A stretch of 64,000 bases of DNA from Speluncibacter jeojiensis (GCF_029589495.1 NZ_JAAIVF010000006.1:248001-312000), one strand, 5' to 3'. Positions 17,415 through 26,239 are shown, counted from the stretch's first letter. Program-made: numbers and translations. Notes: generated from the sequence alone by a model not told the origin.

Positions 17415-18263
17415 TCAGGCGGAGGTGCGGGTCGCGGCGCCGGCGTCGACCGGGATCACGATGCCTGTGATGTGGGCGCTGGCCTCGTCGGTGAGGAACA
17501 GCACGGCACGGGTCACCTCGGCGGGGTCGAGGATCGCGACGGGCTGCGCGTGCAGCATGCCGAGGATCGGTGCGACGTCGTCCCACGTCGGGGCGTCCAG
17601 GTCCGGGCGGATCGTGCGGAACAGGTTGTCGTTGCGGACCATCGGGGTGTCGATGTTGCCGGGGGCGACGATGTTGACGGTGACGCCCGAGTGCGCCAGT
17701 TCCTGCGCGACGGACTTCGACATGCCGATCACGCCCCACTTCGACGCGGTGTAGGCGGCCTGGGTCGGGGCCGAGCTACGGCCCAGCATCGACGAGACGG
17801 TCACGATGCGCCCGTATCCGCGTTGCGCCATGCCCGGCGCGACCGCGGCGAGGGTGTTGAACACGCCGGTCAGGTTGGTGCCGACGACGTCGTCCCACAC
17901 CGCCTGCGAGTGCTCGGTGATCGGCGACATCCCGGAGACCCCCGCGTTGGCGACGGCGATGTCGACATGGCCGAACTCCTCCTCGGCGCGCGCCACCAGC
18001 TGCTCGAGGGCCGGACGGTTCTGGGTGTCGACCTTCGCCGAGATGACCTTCCGGCCGAGGCCCTCGATCAGCCGGGCGGTCTCGGCGAGCTCCTCCTGGG
18101 TGCCGAGGGCGTAGGCGACACCCGCGGTGTCGGCGCACCGATCGCAGATCACCAGGTCCGCACCGCGCTCGGCGAACGCCAGCGCATGTGAGCGCCCCTG
18201 CCCGCGCGCGGCACCCGTGACCAGTGCGACCTTGCCCTCGAATGCGGTGTTCTCGTTGCCCAT
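17415..18263 (-). CDS. mycofactocin-type SDR family oxidoreductase
   Basis: This encodes a 282-residue short-chain dehydrogenase. The cofactor motif FEGKVALVTGAARGQGRSHA and the extended segment GTQEELAETARLIEGLGRKV are the pattern I associate with mycofactocin-coupled SDRs, which hold NAD tightly. The catalytic set is SSM...YTASK. The ATG at 18263 has GGAG five bases upstream; a GTG six bases earlier overlaps that site. The substrate, probably an alcohol, is unknown. It is divergent from the flavin oxidoreductase gene. Confidence 0.85.
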   Translation of the reverse strand: MGNENTAFEGKVALVTGAARGQGRSHALAFAERGADLVICDRCADTAGVAYALGTQEELAETARLIEGLGRKVISAKVDTQNRPALEQLVARAEEEFGHVDIAVANAGVSGMSPITEHSQAVWDDVVGTNLTGVFNTLAAVAPGMAQRGYGRIVTVSSMLGRSSAPTQAAYTASKWGVIGMSKSVAQELAHSGVTVNIVAPGNIDTPMVRNDNLFRTIRPDLDAPTWDDVAPILGMLHAQPVAILDPAEVTRAVLFLTDEASAHITGIVIPVDAGAATRTSA

Positions 18264-18394
18264 TTCCACTCCTTGTAACTGTCGCCCGAGTGGGTCCAGC
18301 GCTCCCGAGGGCGACTAGACACTCTGGCGTTCAACTGTATGGTTGTGGCACAGATTACGTGCGTGACGATCAGCGTGTGTGAGAGGGGCCGACA

Positions 18395-19606
18395 GTGCCG
18401 TCAGTGACAACGCCTCCGGTGGCGAACATCTTCGATCCGGCCCGGCTGGGCCCGATCACGTTGCACAACAGGACGATCAAGGCGGCGACTTTCGAGGGTC
18501 GCACGCCCGACGCGCTGGTCACCGACGACCTGATCGAGTTCCACCGGTCCGTGGCCGCCGGCGGGGTGGGCATGACGACCGTCGCGTACTGCGCCGCCTC
18601 GCCCGAGGGGCGCACCGACCGGCACCAGATCTACATGCGCCCCGAGGCGGTCCCCGGGCTGCGGCGGCTGACCGATGCCGTGCACGCGGAGGGCGCGAAG
18701 GCGTCCGCGCAGATCGGGCACGCCGGCCCGGTCGCCAACGCAAGGTCCAACCGCAAGACCGCGCTGGCGCCGAGTCCGCAGATCAGCCCGCTGAGCATGA
18801 TGCTCACGCGCGGTGCCACCAAGTCCGACATCCGCCGGGTCACCGCCGATCACGCGCGCGCGGCGCGGTTGGCCGTCGAGTCCGGTTTCGATGCGGTCGA
18901 GATCCACTTCGGACACAACTACTTCGCGAGTTCGTTCTTGAGCCCGCGCATCAACAAGCGGTCCGACGACTACGGCGGGTCGTTGCGCAACCGTGCCCGG
19001 GTGGCGCGTGAGGTCGCGGGCGCGGTCCGCGACGAGATCGGCGACGAGATCGCGGTGCTCGCCAAACTGAACATGGACGACGGTGCCCCCGGCGGGTTCT
19101 GGCTGGACGAGTCCCTGCAGGTGGCGCAGTGGCTCGAGGGCGACGGCGTCCTCGATGCGCTCGAGCTCACCGCCGGCAGCTCGCTGAAGAACCCCATGTA
19201 CCTGTTCCGTGGGGAGGTGCCGCTGCGCGACTTCGCCGCCGCGTTCCCGCAGCCGACGCGCGCGGGACTGCGGGCGGTCGGCCGGTTCTTCCTGAAGAGC
19301 TATCCGTACGAGCCGATGTATCTGCTCGAGAGCGCGCGCCAGTTCCGCGCGGCGCTGTCGATGCCGCTGGTCCTGCTCGGCGGTGTCACCGAGAAGGAGC
19401 ACATGGACCGGGCGATGGCCGAGGGTTTCGACTTCGTCGCGATGGGCCGGGCGCTGCTGCGGGAGCCGGACCTGATCTCCCGCATCGAGGCGGACAGTCG
19501 TACCGAGTCGCTGTGTATCCACTGCAACCGCTGTATGCCCACCATCTACTCGCGCACCCGGTGTGTGCTCGTCTCCGGCGAGACCGCCGCGATCCCCGCG
19601 CAGTAG
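18395..19606 (+). CDS. NADH:flavin oxidoreductase, old yellow enzyme family
   Basis: This encodes a 403-residue FMN TIM-barrel oxidoreductase. Family features are RTIKAATFEGR near the N-terminus, AQIGHAGPVAN, the active-site region VEIHFGHNYFASSFLSP followed by NKRSDDYGGSLRNR, and FVAMGRALLREPDL. The C-terminus has CIHCNRCMPTIYSRTRC, like the iron-sulfur Cys cluster of 2,4-dienoyl-CoA reductase-type members, but the FAD/NAD domain is absent. GTG 18395 follows GAGAGGGG. The adjacent SDR, TetR and phosphotransferase suggest a catabolic locus; the substrate is unknown. Confidence 0.87.
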   Translation: MPSVTTPPVANIFDPARLGPITLHNRTIKAATFEGRTPDALVTDDLIEFHRSVAAGGVGMTTVAYCAASPEGRTDRHQIYMRPEAVPGLRRLTDAVHAEGAKASAQIGHAGPVANARSNRKTALAPSPQISPLSMMLTRGATKSDIRRVTADHARAARLAVESGFDAVEIHFGHNYFASSFLSPRINKRSDDYGGSLRNRARVAREVAGAVRDEIGDEIAVLAKLNMDDGAPGGFWLDESLQVAQWLEGDGVLDALELTAGSSLKNPMYLFRGEVPLRDFAAAFPQPTRAGLRAVGRFFLKSYPYEPMYLLESARQFRAALSMPLVLLGGVTEKEHMDRAMAEGFDFVAMGRALLREPDLISRIEADSRTESLCIHCNRCMPTIYSRTRCVLVSGETAAIPAQ

Positions 19607-19607
19607 G

Positions 19608-20219
19608 TCATTTCTCCACGGGCGCCAGTGACTCCGCCACGAACAGGCCGGCCTTGGCGAAGGTTCCGACGAAGTCGTACGCGGGATCGTGGTGCCAGTA
19701 GCGGATCGTGGACAGGTAGATCGCCGAGACCATCTGGGCGAGGAACTGCGGCGGGTGGTCCGTGCGCACCTCGCCGCGCCGGACCCCGAGATCGACGATG
19801 CGCACGATCTGCGCGGTGAACCGGTCGCCGCGCGCGGCTACCACCTGCGGTGAGGTCGAGATGCGTTCGAGTTCGAGCGTCATCGCGCGCAGATACCCGG
19901 GGAGCGCCTCCGCCTCGCGGACGAAATCGGTGAACAGTCCGACGATCCGGGCCTGCGTCGTCGTCTCCCGGGCCAGCAGGTCGTCGACGACGCGCGTCAA
20001 CGAGTCCATGTGGGTCTCGTACAACGCGGCGAGCAGGTCGTCCTTGCTGGGGAAGTAGTTGAAGAACGTGGCGCGGGAGACCTCGGCGCGCTCGGCGATC
20101 TCTTCGACCGTGCCGCCCTGGCCTTCGGCGGCGAGCACCTCCCGCGCTGCATTCAACAGGCGCTCGCGGGTCTGGCGCTTGTTCAGTTCGCGCCGGCCGA
20201 GGGTGGTGTCCTTGTTCAT
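19608..20219 (-). CDS. TetR-family transcriptional regulator
   Basis: This encodes a regulator of about 203 residues. The HTH is TVEEIAERAEVSRATFFNYFPSKDDLLAAL, and a helical ligand domain follows. It is convergent with the oxidoreductase and divergent from the phosphotransferase gene. ATG 20228 is an alternative start three codons earlier; neither has a strong ribosome-binding site. The 13-base palindrome at 20345-20357 is a candidate operator. Confidence 0.88.
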   Translation of the reverse strand: MNKDTTLGRRELNKRQTRERLLNAAREVLAAEGQGGTVEEIAERAEVSRATFFNYFPSKDDLLAALYETHMDSLTRVVDDLLARETTTQARIVGLFTDFVREAEALPGYLRAMTLELERISTSPQVVAARGDRFTAQIVRIVDLGVRRGEVRTDHPPQFLAQMVSAIYLSTIRYWHHDPAYDFVGTFAKAGLFVAESLAPVEK

Positions 20220-20344
20220 CGACCTCATCTTCCGTCGTCGGGCCCGAGTGTGTCGCGGCCCCGATTCGGTCCGTGTCACTGAACAGTCGGGGCTGTCGGT
20301 GATCACAAGTATCGGTGGATCTTCGCGAATCCGGCCCAAAATCG

Positions 20345-20357
20345 AGACTTTGAGTCT
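20345..20357. promoter_or_regulatory. candidate TetR operator before the phosphotransferase gene
   Basis: AGACTTTGAGTCT is a palindrome with arms AGACT and AGTCT and a 3-base spacer, in the 235-base gap between the TetR gene and the divergent phosphotransferase. Symmetry and location fit a TetR site. No second copy was seen, so support is limited. Confidence 0.4.
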
Positions 20358-20454
20358 AACTTTGGCCGTCAGGTCCAATCTTGTTCGTGTGCAGAGCCTG
20401 CGAGGCCGATCGCGCCGATCCGGGTCGACCACCCATCTATCGAGGAGGTGCCTC

Positions 20455-21603
20455 ATGGCCGGCGGAACCGCGATGCCCGACGGTGTGGAAGAAGTCATCC
20501 GCACAACCGACACGAGCCTGGAGGAGGTCGGTCGCAGGCTGGCGGACTGGCTGGCGACACGTCTGGAGACGAACCGGCCGCCGCGCGTGCACAATCTGGT
20601 GAGGCCCACACATTCCGGCATGTCGAGCATCTCGGTGCTCTTCGACGTCGACTGGGTCGAGCAGGACGGCACGGCGCGTACCGCGGAACTGGTGGCGCGG
20701 TTGACGCCCGAGGCCTCGGCGTTCCCGGTGTTTCCCGCCTACGACCTGAAACTGCAGTACGAGGTCATGCGGGCGGTGGGGGAGCACACGAGTGTGCCGG
20801 TTCCGCAGGTGCTGTGGGTGGAGAACTCGCCGGAACCGCTGGGCACGCCGTTCTTGGTGATGACCCGCGTCGACGGCGTTGTCGCGGTGGACAATCCGCC
20901 GTATGTGTTCGGCGGCTGGCTCTACGACATGGATGCCGCGGGGCGACGCCGTGTCCAGGACGCGGCGGTGGATGTGCTCGCCCGGGTGCACGCGGTCGAC
21001 GATCCGGCCGGCAAGGTGGCCGGCTGGTCGGGGTCCGAGCCGGGGACGAGCCTGCGCCGGCACTTCGAGAACGAGCGCGCCTACTACGAATGGACCCGCC
21101 GCGACGACGGGCTGCGGATTCCGGTGCTGGAAAAAGCCTTCGACTGGCTCGAGGCCCACTGGCCGCAGGACCCCTCGCCCGACGTGCTGTGCTGGGGCGA
21201 TGCGCGGATCGGCAACATCATGTACGACGGCGACGTGCCCGCCGCGGTGCTGGACTGGGAGTCGGCGGTGCTCTGCCCGCGGGAACTGGACCTGGGCTGG
21301 TTCCTCTTCTTCCATCGCCAGTTCCAGGACCTCGCCGAGCAGTTCTCGATGCCGGGGCTGCCCGACATGTTCACGCCGGCCGATGTGATCCGGCGGTACG
21401 AGGAGGTGGCGGGCGTCGAGGCGTGCGACCTCGATTTCTATCTGACCTATGCGGCGCTGCGCCACGGCATCGTGATGTCGCGGATCGAGCGGCGACGGAT
21501 CCGCTTCGGCGAGGTCGAGGCGCACGAGAACCCCGACGAATATGTCATGCACCACCGCATGCTGACTCAGCTGATCGACGGAACCTACCAGTGGGAGAAG
21601 TGA
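20455..21603 (+). CDS. phosphotransferase family protein (ACAD10/11-kinase-like)
   Basis: This encodes a 382-residue APH-fold kinase. The catalytic loop reads CWGDARIGNIMYD and the metal-binding motif VLDWESAV, the variant with Trp in place of His that I associate with ACAD10/ACAD11-type phosphotransferases of actinobacteria. FLVMTRVDG lies in the hinge region. ATG 20455 follows GAGGAGG. The stop overlaps the start of the next gene (TGATG), so the two are translated together. The substrate is unknown; aminoglycoside resistance is not indicated. Confidence 0.82.
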   Translation: MAGGTAMPDGVEEVIRTTDTSLEEVGRRLADWLATRLETNRPPRVHNLVRPTHSGMSSISVLFDVDWVEQDGTARTAELVARLTPEASAFPVFPAYDLKLQYEVMRAVGEHTSVPVPQVLWVENSPEPLGTPFLVMTRVDGVVAVDNPPYVFGGWLYDMDAAGRRRVQDAAVDVLARVHAVDDPAGKVAGWSGSEPGTSLRRHFENERAYYEWTRRDDGLRIPVLEKAFDWLEAHWPQDPSPDVLCWGDARIGNIMYDGDVPAAVLDWESAVLCPRELDLGWFLFFHRQFQDLAEQFSMPGLPDMFTPADVIRRYEEVAGVEACDLDFYLTYAALRHGIVMSRIERRRIRFGEVEAHENPDEYVMHHRMLTQLIDGTYQWEK

Positions 21604-22703
21604 TGAAGCCGCACAAGCTCGACGAGTACCCGATCCACCAGGCGCCGCTGTCGATGGCGCGCACCGCGACCAGCGACCGGAATTTCTACGACCGCAACTA
21701 CTTCAACGCGCACAACCGCGATGGCGGCACGTTCCTGGTCACCGGCTTCGGCGTCTACCCGAATCTCGGTGTGGTGGACGCCTTCGCGACCGCCCGCCGG
21801 GGCGACAAGCAGATCGCGGTGCGCTTCTCGGACGCCTATGACGAGCGCGACACCGAGTCGCAGGTCGGTGACTACCGGATCGAGGTGATCGAGCCGCTCG
21901 AGAAGGTGCGGGTGATCTGCGAGCACGAGCAGTTGTCGTTCGACATCACCTGGGAAGGCAGCTTCGAGGCGGTGCTCGAGGAACTACACATCAACATGGA
22001 GGGTCCCCGGCCCATCCTGGAGGCGACCCGGTTCGCGCAGGTCGGCACGTGGTCCGGGACGATGTCGGTGTTCGGCGAGGACATGGACGTCGATCCGTCG
22101 CTGTGGCTGGGCAGCCGGGACCGCTCCTGGGGCATCCGGCCCAGCGGTGACCCGGACCCGGCCGGCCGCCGCGCGGACGAGCCGCGCGAGGGGCACTGGT
22201 GGACGTATGTTCCGCTGCGTTTCGACGACTACATGCTGGTGATCATCGCGCAGGAGGATCCGGACGGGTTCCGGACGCTCAACCACGCCACCCGGGTGTT
22301 CGAGGACGGCCGGGTGGAGCAACTGGGTTGGCCGCGATTCGAGACCACGTACATCAGCGGCACGCGCACGCCGAAGGGCGCGCGGATCCACCTGACCACG
22401 CCGCGGGGCGAGCCGCTGGTGGTCGACGTCGAGCCGCAGACGTTCGTCAACCTGCACCGCGGCTGCGGCTACGGCGGCGATCCGGACTGGACCCACGGAC
22501 AGTGGAAGGGGCGTGACTGGTCGCTGGTGACGGAGACCGACCTGAACTCGCCGGACTACGTTCAGATGCTGCCGTATTCGACGCTCGATCACGTGGCGAG
22601 GGCCACCTGCAACGGGCAGGAGGGCTGGGGCCTGTACGAACACGCGGCACTCGGCCGGCATGACCCGTCGGGCTTCACGGGATGGGTTGACATGGCGCCG
22701 TAG
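21603..22703 (+). CDS. conserved protein of unknown function coupled to the phosphotransferase
   Basis: This encodes a 366-residue soluble protein without a signal peptide. It is rich in beta-type segments such as DRSWGIRPSGDPD and HWWTYVPLRFDDYMLVIIAQE, followed by LNHATRVFEDGR and TPRGEPLVVDVEPQ. The pattern resembles a two-part lipocalin-like (AttH/CrtC-type) fold, possibly the DUF7064/DUF7065 pair. That is an impression, not a proven match. Overlap with the phosphotransferase start/stop indicates a joint role. Confidence 0.7.
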   Translation: MKPHKLDEYPIHQAPLSMARTATSDRNFYDRNYFNAHNRDGGTFLVTGFGVYPNLGVVDAFATARRGDKQIAVRFSDAYDERDTESQVGDYRIEVIEPLEKVRVICEHEQLSFDITWEGSFEAVLEELHINMEGPRPILEATRFAQVGTWSGTMSVFGEDMDVDPSLWLGSRDRSWGIRPSGDPDPAGRRADEPREGHWWTYVPLRFDDYMLVIIAQEDPDGFRTLNHATRVFEDGRVEQLGWPRFETTYISGTRTPKGARIHLTTPRGEPLVVDVEPQTFVNLHRGCGYGGDPDWTHGQWKGRDWSLVTETDLNSPDYVQMLPYSTLDHVARATCNGQEGWGLYEHAALGRHDPSGFTGWVDMAP

Positions 22704-22976
22704 CGGATTCGGCGTAGCTGATTCGTCGTGGCCGCGTGGGGACGGTGGGTGTGGTCGGGGCGGTGCCGGGCGGTGCTGGACTAGGGGAGTAGCCCCATCC
22801 TGCGCGCGTTGGTTCCTCGCACGTTGGGCCTGCCGCATTGGTCCCGCGCACGCTGGCGCGCCACGTCGGTTCCCGTGCACGTCAGCCCCGCATCGCTGCT
22901 TGCGATGCGGGGTCGGCGTGTTCGGTTGTGGTGCTTGGTTTTCCGGCGCGGGTGCTTGGCCGATCCGGTTTCCCGC
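22704..22976. other. 273-base intergenic region with imperfect repeats
   Basis: No gene is seen between the convergent genes. Three imperfect copies of a segment like GGTTCCTCGCACGTTGG recur at about 22809, 22839 and 22867, roughly 28 to 30 bases apart. No clear terminator hairpin was found. Confidence 0.4.
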
Positions 22977-24299
22977 TCAGGCGGCGGTGCGGCCGTGGGC
23001 GGGGAGGGGTTTTCGGTCGGGGTCGCGGGAGCGTGGCGGCCGGAACCACGGGCAAAGGTCGGGTCCGATGAATACTTCCCACTCGCTGTGGTGGATCAGT
23101 CGGTGGTGGTAGCGGCAGAGCAGGACGGTGTTCGACAGGTCGGTCTCACCCCCGTCGGCCCAGTGGACGATGTGGTGGGCGTCTGTCCAGGCGGCGGGCC
23201 TACCGCAGCCGGGGAACACGCAACACCGGTCACGGACGATCAAGGCCCGGCGTAACGAGGCGGGAACCAACCGGTCTTTGCGGCCGAGTTTCAATGGGAC
23301 GCCGTCATCGTTGATGATGATCGGGGTGATGATGCAGTCACACGCCAACCGGCGCGTCGAGGCGCGGGAGAGCGGGCCGGTCCACATCATCTGCGGACCG
23401 AGGCCGCCGGCGGAGCCGGATCCCGACCCAGGCCCGTGGCCGCCGCGACCACACTCGCAGCCACCCTCCCCGTCGCCATCGCCGTCGTCGTCGCAGTGGT
23501 GGAGGTCGTGGATGTTCACCAGCACCGTCAGGTGTGGTTTCTCGCCGCCCTCGACCGGTCCGGCACCGCAGTCGTGGAAGCGGCGCAGCATTTCGGTGAA
23601 CGCGTCCGCCCGCCGCAATGGCGCCGGCCTCGGATCGGGTTCCCCACCCGGACCCGGCACGGGTGCCGAGAGTTTCGACAGGGCCGTCAGGAGCATCTCC
23701 CCGGTCTCCGAATCCACATCACCCCTGATGACAACCCGGCCGTTGAGGGTTTGCGAGGCGCAGAACTCGTTACGGTCGGTGTCCTCCGCCGGCGGGGTCT
23801 GCGCGAACGCGTCCCGCAGATCGGCGATCGATTTACGTAGTGTCGCGGCGTCGCCGGCTCCGTGGGACACCTCGTCGATCAACCGCTTCCGAATCTCCGG
23901 AACGATGCCCTCCGGCATGTTCTTGGGTGGGGTTTCGCAGAACGCGCCGATCAACACGGCCAGATCGGCCCGCAACCCACCAGACTCATACGCGGCGGCA
24001 AGATCGGGCTGATTCCGCAGCAGCCGCGCGAGCGACACGATGCGGGACGCTTCGGGCACCGACAGCATGCCGGTCGGGGTGTTCGCCAGCCAGTGTTTGA
24101 GCGCGGGATGCGCCGGATCCGGGACCACACGGCGGTGGTCGGTCTCCCCGACCAGGCTCACCCGCAGCGCCTGCAATCGGTGGATCTGTTCGGTGACGGC
24201 GGGGATGGCTTCGATCAGCTGAGCGTCACTGAGCTGCCACAGTTCGGTATCGAGCAGCGCGGCGGTCTGCTCGTCACCCCTGATCTCCCCGATCCCCAT
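22977..24299 (-). CDS. DUF222 and HNH endonuclease domain protein (13E12 family)
   Basis: This encodes a 440-residue protein. The N-terminal DUF222 part begins LLDTELWQLSDAQLIEAIPAV, and the C-terminal HNH nuclease reads CVFPGCGRPAAWTDAHHIVHW...DLSNTVLLCRYHHRLIH. Between them is a low-complexity insert rich in Asp, Gly, Cys and Ser (DDDGDGDGEGGCECGRGG). Such genes are multicopy in mycobacteria and gordoniae, and some are SOS-induced. ATG 24299 has no Shine-Dalgarno sequence but TAGCGT lies 6 bases upstream, with an SOS-type box beside it. The cellular role is unknown. Confidence 0.9.
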   Translation of the reverse strand: MGIGEIRGDEQTAALLDTELWQLSDAQLIEAIPAVTEQIHRLQALRVSLVGETDHRRVVPDPAHPALKHWLANTPTGMLSVPEASRIVSLARLLRNQPDLAAAYESGGLRADLAVLIGAFCETPPKNMPEGIVPEIRKRLIDEVSHGAGDAATLRKSIADLRDAFAQTPPAEDTDRNEFCASQTLNGRVVIRGDVDSETGEMLLTALSKLSAPVPGPGGEPDPRPAPLRRADAFTEMLRRFHDCGAGPVEGGEKPHLTVLVNIHDLHHCDDDGDGDGEGGCECGRGGHGPGSGSGSAGGLGPQMMWTGPLSRASTRRLACDCIITPIIINDDGVPLKLGRKDRLVPASLRRALIVRDRCCVFPGCGRPAAWTDAHHIVHWADGGETDLSNTVLLCRYHHRLIHHSEWEVFIGPDLCPWFRPPRSRDPDRKPLPAHGRTAA

Positions 24300-24305
24300 G
24301 ACCAC

Positions 24306-24328
24306 ACGCTACACGAACGCATGTTCGA
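24306..24328 (-). promoter_or_regulatory. SOS (LexA)-type box and leaderless promoter of the HNH gene
   Basis: ACGAACGCATGTTCGA (24313-24328) matches the actinobacterial LexA box TCGAAC-N4-GTTCGA at 11 of 12 positions. On the minus strand TAGCGT (24311-24306) follows directly and lies 6 bases before the ATG at 24299. The stop TAG of the upstream methyltransferase is the first half of this -10 box. Confidence 0.7.
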
Positions 24329-25154
24329 AGTCGATAGGGTGTTCGAATGTGGCGGGTCTCGCGTTCGGTCGCCGGATGTCCGCGACGACGAGTCGAGACC
24401 CGACGTCGAGGCTGTGGCGATCGAGCAGGTCCGCGTGGTGCAGTTGCCATGCGCCGGACGAGATGTCGGCACGCAAGCGTTCGAGGCCGTCCCGCAGTAA
24501 GTGGTTCGGCGTCAGGGCCAACATCGACATTCCGGTCTGAACTCGGGGTTCGAGGTAGGCCTGTGGCCGGCGCCAGTAGGCGGCGCCGAAGCCGTCGAGG
24601 CAATCGTGCGGTACGGGCACCGTCGTGACCGTGTAGCCCGCGACCGAGGCGTCGCCGAGCAGGTCGATCAGCTGGCCAAGGTCCACGGCAAGCCGGCGGT
24701 CGGTTTCTGCTGCAGCCGGCAGGTATTCGGTGAGCAGCCAGAAGTCCTTCGTCACCGCATGGTCCCAAGTCAGTATCACGAGGCGGCGACGAGCGATGCG
24801 CTTCATCTCGTCGAGCCCCCGCCGAAGCTCCCGCCAGTGATGCACCGTGAGCACGGCGAGCGCGGCGTCGACCGAGCCCGTGCGAAGGGGAAGACTTCGG
24901 GCGACGGCCCGGACCACAGAGGCCGCGCCCTGCGGTCGCGCGGCCAGCATCACCGCGCTCGGCTCGACGGCGACGACGGTCTGCGGCGGTTCGTAGGACC
25001 CCGCGCCCGCGCCGATGTTCACGACCGAATCCATCTGGGCGAGCGCCTGATCGATCACCGATGCGATGCGTGGGTCGGGACGCCTGGTCGATGTGTAGGT
25101 ACGACCGGTCCGGTCGTACATCACATCGGTGCCGCCCTGCCCTCCGCTGCTCAT
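24309..25154 (-). CDS. class I SAM-dependent methyltransferase
   Basis: This encodes a 281-residue methyltransferase. The SAM motif I is SVVNIGAGAGSYEPP, followed by an acidic VVAVEPS strand end and LPLRTGSVDAALAVLTVHHW, typical of UbiE/type 11 enzymes. The start overlaps the stop of the upstream mycothiol-dependent isomerase-like gene by 4 bases. The stop lies inside the promoter of the HNH gene. The substrate is unknown. Confidence 0.85.
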   Translation of the reverse strand: MSSGGQGGTDVMYDRTGRTYTSTRRPDPRIASVIDQALAQMDSVVNIGAGAGSYEPPQTVVAVEPSAVMLAARPQGAASVVRAVARSLPLRTGSVDAALAVLTVHHWRELRRGLDEMKRIARRRLVILTWDHAVTKDFWLLTEYLPAAAETDRRLAVDLGQLIDLLGDASVAGYTVTTVPVPHDCLDGFGAAYWRRPQAYLEPRVQTGMSMLALTPNHLLRDGLERLRADISSGAWQLHHADLLDRHSLDVGSRLVVADIRRPNARPATFEHPIDFEHAFV

Positions 25155-25765
25155 ACGACCGAGAACGAGGCGGGCAGCGGCGCCCTTCCCGTCAGTGCGT
25201 TGAGCACAGTCGCACTGTCACCGGTGACCACCGCGATCCGCGCCGCCAGGCTGCACGCGTCCGCCGCCACGTCATCGGGAAGCGTGAAGGGAACGCCTGC
25301 CGCGGTGGCGATGTCGAGACCGTGGACGGCGAGTTCGAAGGTCCGGGTCGGCAGATAGGAGTGCAGGGGTATCCCGAGGTCTCCGATCACGCGGATCAAC
25401 CGGTCCTCGGCCGACGCGAGCTTGCTCACCGTCGCCTGCACCAGATCGTCCACGGCGGCCGCAGGATCGGGTCCGAGTTCGATGCCGGCCCGCCGACCGC
25501 GCTCGACGATGTCGGCGCTGCCCATCGTCGCCGCGACATCACGGACGCGGGCGTAGTACTGCTCCGGGGTGTCGATGTCTGCGGCGTCGGCGGTGGTGTC
25601 CAGATAGGTCAGGACTGTCGTCAGCGACCGCGAGGCGTGACCGATGAGCGAGCGCAGGTCCCATTCGCCCAGCCCCGGACCGTCCAGGAGGCTCTCGGGC
25701 ACGGTGTCCACCAGCGCGGCGAACGCGTGCGCAGCGGACACGTAGGTGTTCGTCGGTGACGCCAC
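25151..25765 (-). CDS. mycothiol-dependent maleylpyruvate isomerase-like protein (DinB-like fold)
   Basis: This encodes a 204-residue helical protein. GLGEWDLRSLIGHASRSLTTV carries the metal-binding His region of mycothiol-dependent DinB-fold enzymes, and TFELAVHGLDIATA provides the second conserved His/Asp region. GTG 25765 follows AGGAGG. It sits between an SRPBCC gene and a methyltransferase in one operon. The activity is unknown; the family includes thiol-dependent isomerases and transferases. Confidence 0.78.
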   Translation of the reverse strand: MASPTNTYVSAAHAFAALVDTVPESLLDGPGLGEWDLRSLIGHASRSLTTVLTYLDTTADAADIDTPEQYYARVRDVAATMGSADIVERGRRAGIELGPDPAAAVDDLVQATVSKLASAEDRLIRVIGDLGIPLHSYLPTRTFELAVHGLDIATAAGVPFTLPDDVAADACSLAARIAVVTGDSATVLNALTGRAPLPASFSVV

Positions 25766-25789
25766 GGAGCCTCCTTCCGCCGGCGGCAG

Positions 25790-26239
25790 TCAGCCGTCGG
25801 CGCTGTCGAGGACCTCACTCAGGCGACCGAGGCTGGTCTTCCAGCCGCGCTCGAGCGCGTTGCGCGCCATCCTCTGGCGACGATCGTCGATGTCGAAGCC
25901 GGTTTGTGTCAACAGGAACCGGGTTCCGCGACCCTGCGCGCCGAGCGTCCAGTCGAGGACCCACGGGTCCGGCTGGTCGGCGCGGGAATCGACCCAGCTG
26001 ACCAGCAGCCGTTCGCCGGGGCGAACCGCCAGCACCTCGCAGGCGATCTCGCCCGGCGACGGCGACGGCACCGCGAACACGAAGTGCGTCCCCACGGCGA
26101 CCACGAACCCGGTGGGTCGCATCAGCCACTGCTCGAGCAGGTCGGGTTCGGTCAGCGCCCGCCACACATCGTCGCGCGGCCACGGGAGGAAACGGCCGAG
26201 TTCGACCGCGGACGGGTTCAGTTCCGGATCTGCCAGCAT
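25790..26239 (-). CDS. SRPBCC/AHSA1-type protein
   Basis: This encodes a 149-residue START-like fold protein. Features are FLPWPRDDVWRALTEPDLLEQWL near the N-terminus and LLVSWVDSR...LTQTGFD later, typical of AHSA1/START family members that bind hydrophobic ligands. It is first in an operon of SRPBCC, isomerase-like and methyltransferase genes (24-base gap to the second). GAGG precedes the ATG. Function is unknown. Confidence 0.82.
   Translation of the reverse strand: MLADPELNPSAVELGRFLPWPRDDVWRALTEPDLLEQWLMRPTGFVVAVGTHFVFAVPSPSPGEIACEVLAVRPGERLLVSWVDSRADQPDPWVLDWTLGAQGRGTRFLLTQTGFDIDDRRQRMARNALERGWKTSLGRLSEVLDSADG

Noticed and set aside
20455-21603. Aminoglycoside resistance phosphotransferase
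   Set aside because: The catalytic loop has Trp-Gly-Asp and family features of ACAD10/11-type kinases, and it is coupled to an unrelated metabolic gene.
22977-24299. HNH gene as a homing endonuclease in an intron or intein
   Set aside because: It is a free-standing gene with DUF222, its own promoter and no interrupted host gene.
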